Assembly: GCF_037126465.1 (NCBI RefSeq)
Contig: NC_088209.1
Location: 21,333,146 to 21,397,145, forward strand
Origin: Ornithodoros turicata
Lineage: Eukaryota > Arthropoda > Arachnida > Ixodida > Argasidae
Direction of reading: 5' to 3'
Length of the DNA: 64,000 nt
Below the pieces are notes generated by a model, which saw only the letters and a program-made list of their open reading frames with translations, was not told where the DNA came from and did not search any database. This document shows, piece by piece, positions 1-11,426 of this stretch (position 1 is the stretch's first letter; each line of letters starts with the position of its first letter). A program made the translations under genes and the position numbers.

Positions 1-180
1 TGCGCCGTTAATACAAATGCGCACTTTTTTTTTCGGAAATGGACAAGTATAGACGTACCGCCATCCAGATATCCCTATCCATTGTTACGTCATTTGAAGA
101 ATTGTAGCACCAAACAGACGCCAACGCGGAGGTGCACATACAGTTCTGCTCTACATTTTTAAAAATGAACTTCACCATAT

Positions 181-405
181 ACACTCTTAAAAATGAACTT
201 CGACGCATAGCACGCTCCTAGACAACCATCACCTCGAATGATATCGTTATCTGCCCTGATTTGTAGAAAACTGGAGGCGTACGCCTTTCTTGTGTGAATT
301 ATGAACAGCATAAGTGTCATAAAAAAGGCGTACGCCTCCCGTTTTCAACAAATCAGAACAGATAACGATATCATCCGAGATGATTTTCGGCGTGTGAAGT
401 TCGTA
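181..405. repeat. MITE-A copy, palindromic, right end decayed
   Basis: The left end reads ACACTCTTAAAAATGAACTTC. The arms then converge on a paired GGCGTACGCC core at about 280-345, and the right arm fades after GTGAAGTTC near 398. Arm content matches the many other copies in the window (CTGATTTGT, GATAACGATATCAT). It has no coding capacity. By its TA-flanked sister copies it is a non-autonomous DNA element. Confidence 0.85.
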
Positions 406-460
406 CGAAGCGAATCGTGAAGACCGTATCGATCAAAAAAGAAGGAACGTGCATCACAAC

Positions 461-944
461 TACAGTCTTAGAAATGGACTTCAGCACATAGCACGCTCCT
501 AGACAACCATCATGTCGAATGTATCTGCCCTGGGGGCTTAATCGCTTCATCGTCGTTACGGTCGTTACAAGCTAACGTGTGGCAGGAAATTCAAAAAGGC
601 GGGCGGGAAATTTAAAAAGGTGGGCACGTGACAAAGCACGTGCACGGCGCTCTTCGCACGATACGTGAAGGCCGTGGTACACGTCACGCGCAATGTGTCA
701 CGTGCCCACTTTTTTTCCCCTCCATTCGTTAGCTTGTAACGACCGTAACGACGTTGAAGCGATTAAGCGATTTGCTGAAAACGGAAGGCGTACGTCTTTT
801 TTGTGACACTTATGCTGTTCATAATTGTTACAAAAAAGGCGTACGCCTCCCGTTTTCAACAAATTAGGGCAGATAACGATATCTTTCGATATGATTGTCG
901 GCTATAGGAGCGTGCTATGCGGTGAAGTTCATTTCGAAGAGTGT
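461..944. repeat. MITE-A copy split by a nested MITE-B
   Basis: The ends are TACAGTCTTAGAAATGGACTTC and a matching right end finishing GAAGAGTGTA. The left arm is interrupted inside the conserved GCCCTGATTTG motif: GCCCTG lies before the insert and ATTTGCTG after it. The rest of the palindrome (GGCGTACG core at 786-848) is intact, so the inner element arrived later. Confidence 0.85.
533..768. repeat. MITE-B, ~236 bp inverted-repeat element nested in MITE-A
   Basis: Terminal inverted repeats start GGGGCTTAATCGCTTCATCG and run about 45 bp through CGTTACGGTCGTTACAAG to CTAACG. The centre carries two CACGTG-type palindromes and GTGTCACGTGCCCAC. A second copy at 57865-58110 has the same length and layout. 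No coding potential is seen. Confidence 0.85.
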
Positions 945-950
945 AGAGAG

Positions 951-2100
951 CTGATTTTTAAGCACTAACAGGGGGCGCTCTTGACCGAATAGTACACGAT
1001 ATGCCGATCACCATCGCGGATGATATCACTCTGTCCCCCGATAAGCTGAGAAAGGAGGCGCACACCTTTTTATGTATCAACTTTCCTTCCAATCAGAAGA
1101 TGAAACGATACGATTGTGAAGGTTGGTTGGCCTAGAACGATTTGTGCGACGAAGAACGCTACCTGTTATAGTGCCTAAAAATCCCGCGCTTTAATCACAA
1201 CTCTCATCCCTGTCGACGATACCGTCAGGAAATTCCATCGCACCTTTCGATTGGACAACCACGCTTCCGAGAATCTGGCGTCAGCAGACTGCGTCGTCGT
1301 CGTTCAGCGCCCTCTCAGTCCTCCTCCTTTTTCTCCCCTCCCCACGCTTTCCTTCTTTTTCTGCGTTTTTCGTCAAATTTTTCCCAGCATTCCTTCTGGG
1401 TCGAAACTATTTCTCTCTCGCCCAGCGCGCCTTCTCCGCCCTTTTTTCTTCCTCTATTTCCTCATCAGTTGGGCGCGTGTTCCTCTTCCACCTTTCTCCC
1501 TCCGCTATTTCGGGATGGTTGCTATTTTTAGCACCGGACCTTCGCTACACGTTGATTTTGGACGTATCGAAAGTATTCCTCGAGATGTGCCTTCAAAAGG
1601 ACGCCGATAAAGCTCTCTCTCTCTGTCTGGCTGCTGTTAAAAAGAAAAGGGAAGAAAAGAACGACAGACGAGGAACGCGCAAAGGGAGAAAAATAACGGA
1701 AAGAAGCGGGGGGGGGGGGGGGAGAAAAAGCGAGTTCGAAACAGGGCGAGAAGATATGCCACAATATCTGGACCCCAAATGTCAAGTGTCGTATCAATGG
1801 TCGTATTTTCTTATACATTTCCGCTCCTTTTACCGTGCTATGAAGTCGGGCCGTAACTTTTGATGCGAGGCAACGGTGGGGGAAGATATTGACGATAAAG
1901 GCATGAAATATTACGAGAGTGTTTATGTAGAAACGGGGTACGTGCAAAACGAGGATCATGGAAGAGAAAACGTTATAAGGTGGTTAGTGTGCTGTAAAAC
2001 GCATCAAAGAAACATTGGGTTGGATAGGCGCCTATTTGTCCCTTGTTTCTAAGCATATTCGACCTCTCTCTCGTCGTAGCATTGCGCCCGCTGTCATAAA
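951..2100. other. Unassigned interval, low complexity in part
   Basis: Pyrimidine-rich sequence at about 1260-1500 is followed by purine-rich sequence with a 14-base G run near 1710. Open frames on both strands here come from the skewed composition and have no recognisable domain. I see no gene. Confidence 0.5.
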
Positions 2101-2134
2101 TACATGGTGTCCCTTGGTAACTGTAGTCAGAATT

Positions 2135-2334
2135 GGTCCCTGGTCAAATCCAGCCAACCAACGCTCGGCCCTTAAAGCTCTTTCGACCTTTTTGTGACGC
2201 CGCATGACTTCGATCCTTACTGTGAAAGGGCTCATTGTTTCATTCCCCACATCACCACCAGCACTAGGTAGAGTATCGCCCCCTGGCGATGAAACTCCCC
2301 CTTTATCATCTCCAAATAAAGTTGCTGTTGTTGC
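2135..2334 (+). mobile_element. 5'-truncated non-LTR retrotransposon 3' end with target duplication
   Basis: The 200-bp insertion is bracketed by AGTCAGAATT at 2125-2134 and 2335-2344. It begins at codons for G-P-W-S-N-P-A-N-Q, the equivalent of the GPWP motif near the C-terminus of ORF2 at 39001-42675. The reading frame ends about 60 bp in, then a 3' UTR with CATTCCCCACATCACC and AATAAAGTTGCTGTTGTTG forms the (TTG)n tail. It is a dead copy. Confidence 0.85.
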
Positions 2335-2360
2335 AGTCAGAATTTTTCCACCAGCAACCT

Positions 2361-2846
2361 CCTAATTAAGTTTCACTAACTAACTTTTTAATTAAGAAAA
2401 ATAGATGTTCGGCCCCATGATAACTACCGTTCCGTTTGGTGCGCTGATGCCGCTGCCGTTTTCAGGGAAAGAGCGTCGAGCCAATATGGCGTGTGGAAAT
2501 GGCGCCGGAAAAACGGCAAATTTGGAGGCCATTTTTGTCCATCCCACTGAAATGCATTTTTCGCTTGTCCGTACATGCGATGGAGATCAACAGTTACGGC
2601 GTGTTCCCCATTGTACAGGGTAAGGGTAAGAGTTTCTGGTGGGACCACAAACATGGCCTCCAAATCTGCCGTTCTTCTTCTTCTTTTTTTCTAGGACAGT
2701 TCCTCTCGCTATATTGGCTGTATCCCCTTTCTGAAAACGGCAACGTCATCAGCCCACCAAAGGAAACTTTCATGCGTTGAAATTGGGCAAAACTTCTAAC
2801 TTTCGTAATTATAAAGTTCATTAGCGGAAATTAATTAGGGCAGCGC
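2361..2846. repeat. Foldback element K
   Basis: Inverted arms meet near 2600. CTGCCGTTTTCAGGGAAAGAG at 2450-2471 is mirrored by CTTTCTGAAAACGGCAACG at 2727-2745, TTTGGAGGCCA near 2520 by TGGCCTCCAAA near 2654, and outer TAATTAAGTTT by AAATTAATTA. Open frames on both strands are mirror images of each other and are not genes. Confidence 0.75.
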
Positions 2847-2849
2847 CTT

Positions 2850-3360
2850 GAGAGGTCGCGTGCGGCTATAAGGTGGCGCACTTAACCAAGAATACATAAC
2901 CAATTACTGTAATTGAAAAGAAAAGAATGGATTTCATAATTAAAAAAAAAAGAAATCTGACCCGAATTACCGCGGACGGCCTTCTGTGTATATCCCACGA
3001 CTTCAAGCTTCGTCTTTATCATATTTGCATTAAAAGTTGCTTTTAAAAAATCAAATTCGCTTCCTTAATTATTGCGCCTCGTTACACCGCGTTTTGAGGC
3101 CGTGCTGTGTAATGAGGTTTCTTTTTTTTTTTTATGCGTTCACGTAATTATGTATTAATCGAACCGTGGCGACTAAATGGCCACTGCTGTTCATGAGTGC
3201 TCTAAACGTGCATGAATGGTTGGGCCACCCCCACGACATACAATGAAATGCGCCCATGTAATACAGGGGTAACTCTACACTGCACCATTTTTTTAATCGC
3301 TTGTATAGCAGAATCGGCATTTTTTTTTCTCTCTCTCTCTCTCCTGGTGACGTCTCATAG
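2850..3360. other. Unassigned AT-rich interval
   Basis: The interval holds A runs near 2940, T runs near 3121 and 3320, and a short (CT)n at 3331-3343. I see no gene or clear repeat boundary. Confidence 0.5.
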
Positions 3361-3828
3361 GTAGGAAGTGACTTTTTCTGGTTAAATGACTTTCTCAGAT
3401 TCGGGGGGTAAAAATCGGGCGCTATTTTTAAATCTGCGATTCGGGGAGAAATCTCGCGATAATTGTGCCTTCGGGTATTATCGGGTGTTTTTGTTTTTCC
3501 TCTGGTCTATTAAGTCCTATCCTAATCTCTCTTTTTTGGTTTTTGTTGTTGTTGTTTTTCGCGCGATCGTGACCTTCCAGCGGTAATCCCTGAAGGCATG
3601 GACAGTGTTGACACACATGGGTGTACTGCTGGGAACGTAAGTCACCCATTCTTACATGTGTTACATGTGGCGACCTTTGTTCGTCGTCAGTGGAAACGTC
3701 ACTTCAGGATTTCATAGTGACTGGAATTCGGGGAGAAATCGGGTTTAACCCGAATTGGTCGGAGGTCAGTTCGGTGGGGGGGAATAACCGGGCGGAATCG
3801 GGTTTAACCCGAAAAAGTCACTCCCTAG
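3361..3828. repeat. MITE-G inverted-repeat element
   Basis: The left end (GGAAGTGACTTTTTCTGGTTAAA) is mirrored by the right end (GGGTTTAACCCGAAAAAGTCACTCCC). The interior is rich in ATTCGGGGAGAAATC and related words. A shorter relative is at 21318-21490. No coding capacity. Confidence 0.75.
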
Positions 3829-3981
3829 CCATAAGCAACATGATTTTTGGATCATGTGATTTTGTTTATATTTCGTTGTGGCGTCTGCTGACATATTGCC
3901 ATCAGTATAAAACCGGGGGATGAAAATTATAAGCGAGCATATTCCTCCAAAATACGAGTACATCGCATCGGCTGAGTGTCC

Positions 3982-4282
3982 TACACTCTAAGAAAAGAGG
4001 GAGCGAAAAGATGGTAACTTCTATAGTTACCTCTTGGGTGAACATATCGTCTGATAGAGGGTGTAAAAGGGTGGTAAAAGCAGTTATCATATATCCAAAT
4101 TGCTACAAAAAGGCTTATGCCCCTCGCTCACCGATCGGTAAGTAACCGAGCGGTAACCCTAATATTCGTATAGATAGCGGGCAGAACTTTGCAACCTTTT
4201 AGGCACAACATATGCGACGACTATTACCCCCTAAAAGGTGTAACTGCTCCACCTTTTTTTTTCTTTTTTTTTTCTAAGAATG
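3982..4282. repeat. MITE-C copy
   Basis: It opens CACTCTAAGAAAAGAGGG and has the short palindrome GGTAACTTCTATAGTTACC at about 4012-4030. It closes AAAGGTGTAACTGCTCCACC, T-rich sequence and CTAAGAATG. Relatives are at 31319-31585, 55815-56150, 57650-58290 and 63222-63519. Confidence 0.8.
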
Positions 4283-4523
4283 CATCTCATCATTGGGAGC
4301 TATGGGCACTACGTAAAAAACTACACAACAGCACCTTTTTCCTGAGTTGCTCGATGTCATCGACACTACGACGCCTCGTTTGAAAGTCTACGTGTTTTAC
4401 TGGAGGGATATCGGACACACACTCACACACAAGAAGAAAAAAAATTACTGAGGGCGAAAGACGCCAGAAGACACAGGTAAACAGCGATCGTGTTGTTTCC
4501 AAACGGTTTCACCACTGATCATG

Positions 4524-5271
4524 CACTCTTAAGAAAAAAAGGGAGCAATTCCTTTTTGGGACTAAACGCATTGCCACAAAAATTAGCCCTTTAAGGGAGT
4601 AAATGCGTGGGACTAAATGAACGTCACAGAGTGAAGTCTGCATTTCACGCTCTCTTCTATGGAGTCCCAGGTACATAATTCACATCCCTGAAATACTTCG
4701 AATTAATCAGTCAACCGTGATATGTCGAGTGGCGGAAAATCTTGCGGCATACATAGGGCACAATTTCGCAATAAAGGATCGCTAACTATTTCTTCCTCTG
4801 TGTGGGTGGAAATTTGCCAAGTTAGCTAAGTTATGTAGCCCTAACTTCATCAAATTCACGAAGAGCACATATTTCGGTATAGAACAACAATAACAACTTT
4901 ATTTTATGATGATGAATGAGGAGTTTCATTCAGAGGCGATGTACTCTACCCCATTGCTGCTGGTGATGTGGGGAAATGAGATAATGATCCCCTTCGTATT
5001 AAGGATCGAAGTCCGATTGCGTCCAGAAAGGTCACAAGAGCTTTGAGCGCAGAGCATTGTTAGTATGGATTCGGCCAGGGACCACGGGACTATATAGACT
5101 GCATAGACTGTTGCAATCAGGAGACCACTTGCGAAGTTCAGTGGCTATTTGCACTCCTGGGGATTAAATTTCGGGGTTAGGGGACAAAAATGAGGAGTAA
5201 TTGGGGGGGGGGGCAATCTAGGGTACTAGAAACTGCAATTACTCCCAGTTTTTCTCCTTTTTCCTTCGAGT
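4524..5271. repeat. MITE-F copy carrying a nested retrotransposon tail
   Basis: The left end CACTCTTAAGAAAAAAAGGGAG and the following GGGAGTAAATGCGTGGGAC and GTCACAGAGTG match the reverse complement of the copy at 21598-22062. The far end, with AATTACTCCCAGTTTTTCTCC, lies near 5240-5271. The extra internal length relative to the sister copy is the insertion at 4883-5085. Confidence 0.75.
4883..5085 (-). mobile_element. Non-LTR retrotransposon 3' end, (TTG)n tail, minus strand
   Basis: Read on the minus strand it starts at GGTCCCTGGCCGAATCC, the same G-P-W-P-N-P codons that begin other truncated copies. It runs through GCTCTTGTGACCTTTCTGGACGC to a 3' UTR with CCCCACATCACC and ends AAAATAAAGTTGTTATTGTTG. 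It is inserted inside MITE-F. Only a short TATAG-like flanking repeat is visible. Confidence 0.75.
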
Positions 5272-5754
5272 GCGAGCGCGATCATTTTTATGGTCACGTG
5301 TAGGTTGACGTATGACGTGTAACGACGGCTGGTCCAGAATGCACTGGCACGTGCCATCGCCTGTGTACTGATATATCGTGGGGCATCCCCGTGCTGTCTC
5401 CGCTATACTGTGGTTTAACACCGCGAAAGCTTACAAGACGTGCCGTGCCGTCTGACTGCATGGGAGCGCATGCATCGAAACGTGATGAATGGCGGAGCTG
5501 CCAGAATGGCGTGCCATTGAAGTTCTAGGGCTTGTGACCAATTCAGTATGCCGTCTCAGTTGAGTAATCGAGTAAACGACATCTCGAGACACTCAATATT
5601 AATGATTTCGGGAACTCAAGTAACGCACTAGTGAAGTTAGTTTACGACTACCGGCGAAATTAGTGCGTGCGTGTTAGACGTGCAAGTTGGGCTTCATACC
5701 AGATATTATGCACGGAAGTTCCACAGGATATTCTGGTGCTCAGCTGGTCTTAGA
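5272..5754. other. Unassigned interval
   Basis: Mixed-composition sequence without a recognised repeat boundary or gene. The minus-strand frame at 5239-5421 overlaps the MITE-F end and looks incidental. Confidence 0.45.
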
Positions 5755-6365
5755 TTTGTAGGTACCTCGAGTACCATGCTCGAGATTCTCTATTTTAAAT
5801 ACTTTGGTTAGTATTTTTGGTATCGTACTCGGTACTTTCTCGGAAATGTATTTGCACTAACCTTTCCCTTTCCTTCTTCTTACTTTGCATTAAACATATT
5901 CCCCCCCTATTTGCACTCTATCTCAAATACTTTTTTTTAAATAGTATTTACTACTAAATACTCTTAACTACCTTTCGCGTGTCTGTTTGTCTTCGTACCA
6001 TGTTCAGTTTCACAAGAAGGTATCCTTTTACTTCCATGTTGTTGTTTTGTTTTGTGTTGCTTTTCAACGCATTGTGAAAAGAACAACAACTTATTGGCCA
6101 ACTAGATTATTTTCAAAGAAATAGAAGAAGGCTTACTGTCAAACACTGTGAACTGAAACTGCTACAACGAGCCAAGAATGTCTATGCTGAAATTTAAAAA
6201 AAGAAAAACGGTAATTAGTTTTGTGAACAATACCCTAGCATCTTAACTGTATCTTAAGTACTGTTTGAAGTATTCTCTAACTCTAGTCCAATTACTTTAT
6301 CTTATAAGTATCGGTACTGTATCCCAAATACGTTCTGGATCCAGTATTTAGTATCGTATTTTAGT
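5755..6365. repeat. AT-rich AGTATTT/AAATACT repeat, interrupted
   Basis: Dispersed AGTATTT, AAATACT and GGTACT words occur in both orientations. Similar sequence lies at 25745-25912 and 46740-46860, so it is a dispersed family. An insertion of 49 bp at 5859-5907 interrupts it. Non-coding. Confidence 0.55.
5859..5907 (+). mobile_element. 49-bp tail-only retroposon insertion with 10-bp duplication
   Basis: The exact repeat TATTTGCACT is at 5849-5858 and 5908-5917. The insert is only a pyrimidine tract, GCATTAAACATATT and a C run, which is the terminal part of the C-tailed retroposon family also seen at 8294, 12212, 37156, 45985 and 60018. The stem-loop is not included, so the copy is extremely 5'-truncated. 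Confidence 0.85.
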
Positions 6366-6559
6366 CTACCGTGATCGCTGTCCCTATACGCGTCAAAAAA
6401 CGCCAAGAGTATGTTACTATGTTTGCGAGTCCTCTCGCATTCTTATGTAGGATTTCTTATTTCGTGTAACACGACGTGCTGGAACGAACCAGCCTGGTAA
6501 CATGGCAGTGAGGATATAGTTTTCGCAGCGGACTCATTTTGCGACTGTACACTGTTGAA

Positions 6560-6680
6560 GCAGGGAGTGGTACGCCGATTTGATTTTCAACAAATCAGGA
6601 GACAGAATGCTATCATCCGGAATGGCAATTGGCTAGGAGCGTGTCACGTGGTGAAGCTCTGTTTTCACAGCGTACTATGA
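6560..6680. repeat. MITE-A right-half fragment
   Basis: TTTTCAACAAATCAGG, a degenerate ATCATCCGGAATG and GGCTAGGAGCGTGTCACGTGGTGAAG match the right arm of MITE-A. The left arm is absent. Confidence 0.75.
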
Positions 6681-6953
6681 TGCAGAATGCCCTGTTGTAA
6701 CGCATTCCACAAATAGATGGCGAAGTCACACAAAAGTTGTTTTCGTCATTCTCTGGAGTGTTCTGTAAAGCGTGCTTGCACTGCAATGCCGCATTGTGCG
6801 CAGGAGAAGCAACCACACAGTATGTTTCCTTCTTCAGCCTGCAGAACAGTAATGCATTATAGTTCGAGAAGAACAAGGTCAACTCACAGTTAGACAGAGG
6901 CAGCTTAATAAAGAGGCAGACGACTGAGCCTGTACATCACTAACATACATATA
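6681..6953. other. Unassigned interval
   Basis: No recognised element or gene. The minus-strand frame at 6613-6882 shows no known domain and crosses the MITE fragment. Confidence 0.4.
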
Positions 6954-7847
6954 CAGGGTGACCCAGAAAACGTGTAATTGAATTATAATAAAAAAAACTA
7001 CGCCACCTAGAATCATGCGGTCGACAGCATTTGTTCTTATTAGGTTTTTGCCACCTCCTGATGTGAATGTCATGTATCGTAAGTTTAATTATGTAAATAT
7101 TAGCGAACTGAACTCGGAAATTTGACAAGTAAAAGTCACTTTTTTATCCCACCGATATGAAGAGCATGACGAATTCACTCAAATTCATGATAATTGACAG
7201 TGATATTCATGAGCTATGCCATCGGAAAAAAATAGCCGAACATCATGCTTTTCGTCGCAGCGGACCATAACGCGCGATGACTTTTTGAGCGCAATCGCAT
7301 TCAGTCCGACGAAAGGAAGGTTTCAAAGCCAGCCCACAGAGTGATAGTAGAAAAAGTAACAGTTCCTAAAATTGGGAGAGGGAAAGCATTATCCCAGCGA
7401 AAGTCGGACGCGATAAGCCATGCCTGTGTTATCTCTTTCTGCGATGTCGGGGTGGGCTGGGTTTCCAACCTCCTTTCGTCGGGCTGACGAAGATTGCGCT
7501 GAAAAATTCATCGCGCGCTATCCTGTGAGAGCCCCGTACAGCATGATGTTCGGCTTTTTTTTTCAATGGGATAGCTTATGAATTTCCCTGTCAATCATCG
7601 TTATTTGAGTAATTTACCGGTAGACATGCTTTTCACATTGGTGGGGTAAAAAAGTGACCTTTACTTGGCAAATTTCCGACTTAAGCTCGCAAAAATTTAC
7701 ATAATTAAACTTACGTTACACGACATTCACGTCAGGAGGTGGCAAAAACCTGGTAAGAACAAATGCCGTTGACCGCATGACTCTAGGTCGTGTAGTTTTT
7801 TTTTATTATTATTATAATTCAATGACACATTTTCTGGGACACCCTGT
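6954..7847. repeat. Foldback element H, ~894 bp, TA-flanked
   Basis: The ends are TA-CAGGGTGACCCAGAAAACG on the left and TTTCTGGGACACCCTG-TA on the right. Arms of roughly 400 bp mirror each other: GCCACCTCCTGA with TCAGGAGGTGGC, AAAAGTCAC with GTGACCTTT, and CCGACGAAAGGAAGG with CCTCCTTTCGTCGG. The unpaired centre is near 7350-7450. The ends resemble the larger foldback at 34022-35016. Confidence 0.85.
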
Positions 7848-8293
7848 ACATCAGCCATCACAAGCCGATTGTCTGCGTCAACAGTTCAAACACGTCCGAA
7901 ACGCCAATCACACAGCCGCGCGCCATGACGTTCCAGCGTCGGTAACTCCCACCTATAGCGCAACACTACTACACCGTCCGAACCGCGCGCAGAGAAAACT
8001 TACCGAGAGTGTGTAAAAAGTCAATCAATTTAGTCCCATGCACGTTTGTCTTTGCCTTTCGGGACAGAATCGCGCACAAAATAGGTAGAATGTATTCTGC
8101 ACACGCAGATTTTCTCGGAATGACAGAAACATGACTACAATTTTCATTTTCTTTTTCTTTTTTTTCTTCTTCTTTTTTTTTATGTAGTGAGCGAACTTCT
8201 TGCACGAAGAGCAGGCTTGAGGGCGCGTGAAAGGAACTCTCAGTTGATGTCCTAGAAGCTGTGCTTTGTAGGAAAGCGAAGCTTGATGTAGGG

Positions 8294-8545
8294 GGGGGGG
8301 GGATATGTTTATTAAGAAAAAGAAAGGAAAGGTCAGCCAGACGAGGGTCGGCTTGCTATTCCAAACAAAAGGGAAGGGGAAGGAAAGAAAAATAAGAAAA
8401 GAAAAGGGGAGGAAGGAGGAGAAAAGGGGAAGAAAAGAAAAATAAGAAAAGAAACGGGAAGAAAAGGAGAAGAACAAAGCAAAGGAAAAGGAAAGGAGAA
8501 GAAATGAAAAGAAAAGGAAAAGAAAGCGAAAGGGGACGAGGGGGG
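8294..8545 (-). mobile_element. C-tailed retroposon 3' part, minus strand
   Basis: On the minus strand it holds GGAATAGCAAGCC, the stem-loop GAC-CCTC-GTC, then a pyrimidine tract, AATAAACATAT and a C run. Upstream is a long purine/pyrimidine tract. TGTAGGG lies at about 8287-8293 and 8546-8552 as a probable 7-bp duplication, although the G run makes the exact edge uncertain. The 250-aa minus-strand frame over it is low complexity. Confidence 0.65.
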
Positions 8546-8552
8546 TGTAGGG

Positions 8553-9432
8553 ACCTGCACACAACGCATGCGAGACTGAGTATTTGGTGTAACTGCCGCT
8601 CTGATCATCGCTTATCTCGCCTCGTAGACTCAGGAGACACTGAGGTCTTTTTTCGTGTTTTACACTGAGGCATGTATGAATGTGACTCGATTGCGATTGC
8701 GGTGTGTTGTCATCGTTCGTCCCATTGACCCAGCACCGAAGTACAAGTGCACTGTGGCGACCCTCAGCGGTCGCCATGGGATCGTCGCCTCGGACATGAT
8801 GATGGTGTGCTGACCCTTCTGTTCACACGGTGCCCATGTGGAGACAGAGAGGATCGTACCCAAATAAAAATGACAGCGAACTTATTATTTAGTCCGGAGA
8901 ACTGCCTCGAAAACGCACGCAAGTTTTTTTGCCATTCCTGAACAATGCCTGAAGGTTTCCAAAACGAGGTTCTACAAACACGCTAAATTCAGCGAGAGTT
9001 AAGAGTCTCAACGCGCCCGCCATCTGTGCGCAAAAGAAGGTACCTTCGGGCATAACAACGGACGCAGTGATGAAAAGTACTCCATGGAAGAAAATGTTTT
9101 CATTGTATGTTCATTAAAAAATACTACGTGTGTGTGAGACCTACACATTGTTTCGGTTTAGCCTGATACTGATTCCGGAACCGTTCGCTGTCCGCCATTT
9201 GTCTCAGCCACATGAGAGAGGTAAAGTTAGGAGAAATCACGTGACGACGCCTCTGTCCACTCACAGGGCAGCAACAAGCGGGTATTATTCGCCGACAGGC
9301 ATGGTACTGCATGACCTGTGCTCCACTCCTGCGCCCAGCCATGTACGCGTGGCTCCATAGAAGAAGCCGCGTGCGTTTCACCTTGAGCCATTTCGGCCAT
9401 TATTTGGGCGAGAGGCCAATGAGGTCGCTCTA
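8553..9432. other. Unassigned interval
   Basis: Frames here overlap on both strands without a recognisable domain. I see no gene. Confidence 0.4.
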
Positions 9433-9874
9433 CAGCAACACCACCTAGATAGAGAAAGCCTGTTTACTAGTCGACGTGACCTAACAACTAAGAATCAGCC
9501 AATCAGGGTCGTGTTTTCAACATCCGTAGCCAATCATGAACGTGCTTTCAGTGGTAGTAACCATGGAGACGAGCCACCGTCAGCCGCATGGGCGACTACT
9601 GTCGTCTGCGAGCAGCGAACGCGCGTACTAAATGGGAAAACAAAATAAAGCGAAAAACGGTTCCATATTTTACTCAACACTAATTCTGTGGAAAGCGTGT
9701 TGCGCTTTTAGTCCAGAGGTTCAAATTTGCGAAGTTAGTTGGAATCATTTGCGGGTTCTTGAATTCGCAGAACGGCGAATTGCGGTAGCAGACGAATTCT
9801 GACTCTATGTGTCTACGTAGCGAAGGAGGGAGAGGAGTCATTAAGCAGGCCTTCCGTATCTAGGTGGCGTTGTC
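9433..9874. repeat. Inverted-repeat element O
   Basis: The left end CAGCAACACCACCTAGATAG...AAGCCTG is mirrored by CAGGCCTTCCGTATCTAGGTGGCGTTG on the right. The same end motif, CCAACACCTCCTAGATAG, bounds the shorter element at 33085-33284. The ~380-bp interior contains no recognised gene. Confidence 0.65.
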
Positions 9875-9988
9875 AACAGGGAACATGTGAGAGAGGGAAA
9901 CTGGGTAGCTGCGTAGACAGCTGACCTACTTGCATAGCGTATTGCATCACTTAGCCAAAAAAGACGGGACGGCAGGATCAACCCTCTA

Positions 9989-10282
9989 ATACCCTAGTCA
10001 GCCAGCAAACCTAAGTCAGTTAGCGGAACGGCGGTTACTTCATCGGTTGTCCAACCATCATTTCGAATCACGTCGTTCTCTGCCCTGATTTGTTGAAAAC
10101 AGGAGGCGTACGCCTTTTTTGCGGAAATTATGAACGGCATAATTGTCACAAAAAAGGTGTACGCCTCCCATTTTCGACAAATCAGGGCAGAGAACGATGT
10201 AATTCGAAATGAAGGTTGGACAACAGGTAAAGTAATCGCCGTTCGGCTAACTGACTTAGGCTTGCTGGCTGACTAGGGTATA
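9989..10282. repeat. MITE-A' copy with alternative outer arms
   Basis: The outer arms TACCCTAGTCAGCCAGCAAAC...CTAAGTCAGTTAGCGG are mirrored at 10240-10282. The inner arms (TTCTCTGCCCTGATTTGTTG, GGAGGCGTACGCC) match MITE-A. So the same core is combined with different termini. Another copy is at 35349-35600 and a half copy at 61825-62001. Confidence 0.85.
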
Positions 10283-10292
10283 AAACGGCCAC

Positions 10293-11001
10293 AACCGGAC
10301 GTCCGGCCACGCTTCCGAAAAAAAAAAAAAAAAGAAGAAGAAGAAGCGCCGTCTCCGGATATAATTCGAAATCAATCGTCCCTCATTGGGAGGCGCAATC
10401 GACAAAAAATAAAGAAAGCAAAGGGCGCTAATGCCATGGGTCCTTCTTCGCCGCCGCCGGGTGTAAAGGAACGGAGGAGCAACGAACGGGGTCCTCTTCT
10501 CCCAAGCTCATTTCCGGTCATCCCGGAAGTGTCCCTCGTTAGTAGCAGGAACCCCTCAGACCGCCACAATCACACACACAAACATATTTCACCATCGTCC
10601 TTTTGTCGTGCAGCTGGCGCTGATATTGGACGCGTCCAAAGATGGCTCAAGTGCTCCAAGGCTCCCGTATCTGCGTTAATTAAAGATGGAACGGTGAGAG
10701 GCTGTTAGGCGCTTTGCGATTGGTTCAATATCTCCCAAGTGGCTGTGCAGTTGTGCCGCTCAATGCTTGCGTGCGTCCTATTGTGTGCATGTGTTGAAAT
10801 GATATTGTGGTTGAATCCACGCATTCTTATATCCGTACAATATTGTACGAATGTCCTGCAATTCTACGGATCTCGGTACTGACGCTTGCTCCGCATCGTG
10901 GCCGGCAATCTATAACCTATATGTAAACGTGAAATTGATGTAACAACGGCAAATAGATGGTGACATAAGGTAAAAATTGTCAAATAATTGCATAAAAAAA
11001 A
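10293..11001. other. Unassigned interval with A run and short GC-rich stretch
   Basis: An A-rich stretch at 10319-10346 is followed by GC-rich sequence at 10430-10560. The 90-aa plus-strand frame at 10436-10708 shows no domain I recognise and I do not call it as a gene. Confidence 0.4.
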
Positions 11002-11090
11002 CAAGGACACCGGTTAATAAACAATGTAGACAGGACGACAGCAGTTCTGCAGCCGTCCTGTCTACATTTTTGATTAACCCGTGTACTTGT
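11002..11090. repeat. Near-perfect hairpin repeat
   Basis: ACAAGGACACCGGTTAATAAA and ATGTAGACAGGACG are mirrored by CGTCCTGTCTACAT and TTAACCCGTGTACTTGT around a ~15-base loop near 11040-11054. It is probably a short inverted-repeat element. Confidence 0.7.
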
Positions 11091-11184
11091 CTTTTTGCTG
11101 CAGTTCTTCCACCATGTGCACGTACCAACTCCCCCTGTACAATCCGTTGATAAGGTAAAAAAACCGGTCAGTCTGGCTGACCTT

Positions 11185-11225
11185 TCCTTTTTTAAAAAAA
11201 TAAACCTTCCTATCCCCTCCCCCTA
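11185..11225 (+). mobile_element. C-tailed retroposon 3' tail fragment
   Basis: CAGTCTGGCTGACC, a pyrimidine tract, AATAAACCTTCCTATC and a short C-rich end match the terminus of the C-tailed family. No target duplication was found. Confidence 0.55.
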
Positions 11226-11299
11226 CCGGGTTAGTTTGGTGACTCACATGAAAGCGGTAAAAAAACCCCAGTGCATGGGAAAACATGAAAGGTGGTGCC

Positions 11300-11350
11300 A
11301 TTGTGGTGGTGCTGCTAATGAATGATCTCGCCGTTGTCGGCCTCGCAAAA
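11300..11350 (-). mobile_element. SINE1 3'-end fragment, minus strand
   Basis: The reverse complement gives GCCGACAACGGCGAGATCA followed by trinucleotide CAC/AGC-type sequence, as at the 3' end of SINE1 at 22278-22529. Confidence 0.6.
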
Positions 11351-11426
11351 GCATAAAAGACGGGACGCAACACAGAACTGGACTGCCAAGCAGGTTTATT
11401 TACAAAGTTCGCGCCTAAATACCACC

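Noticed and set aside
8025..8777. 250-aa minus-strand frame
   Set aside because: Dominated by a purine/pyrimidine tract upstream of a C-tailed retroposon end; low complexity and no domain.
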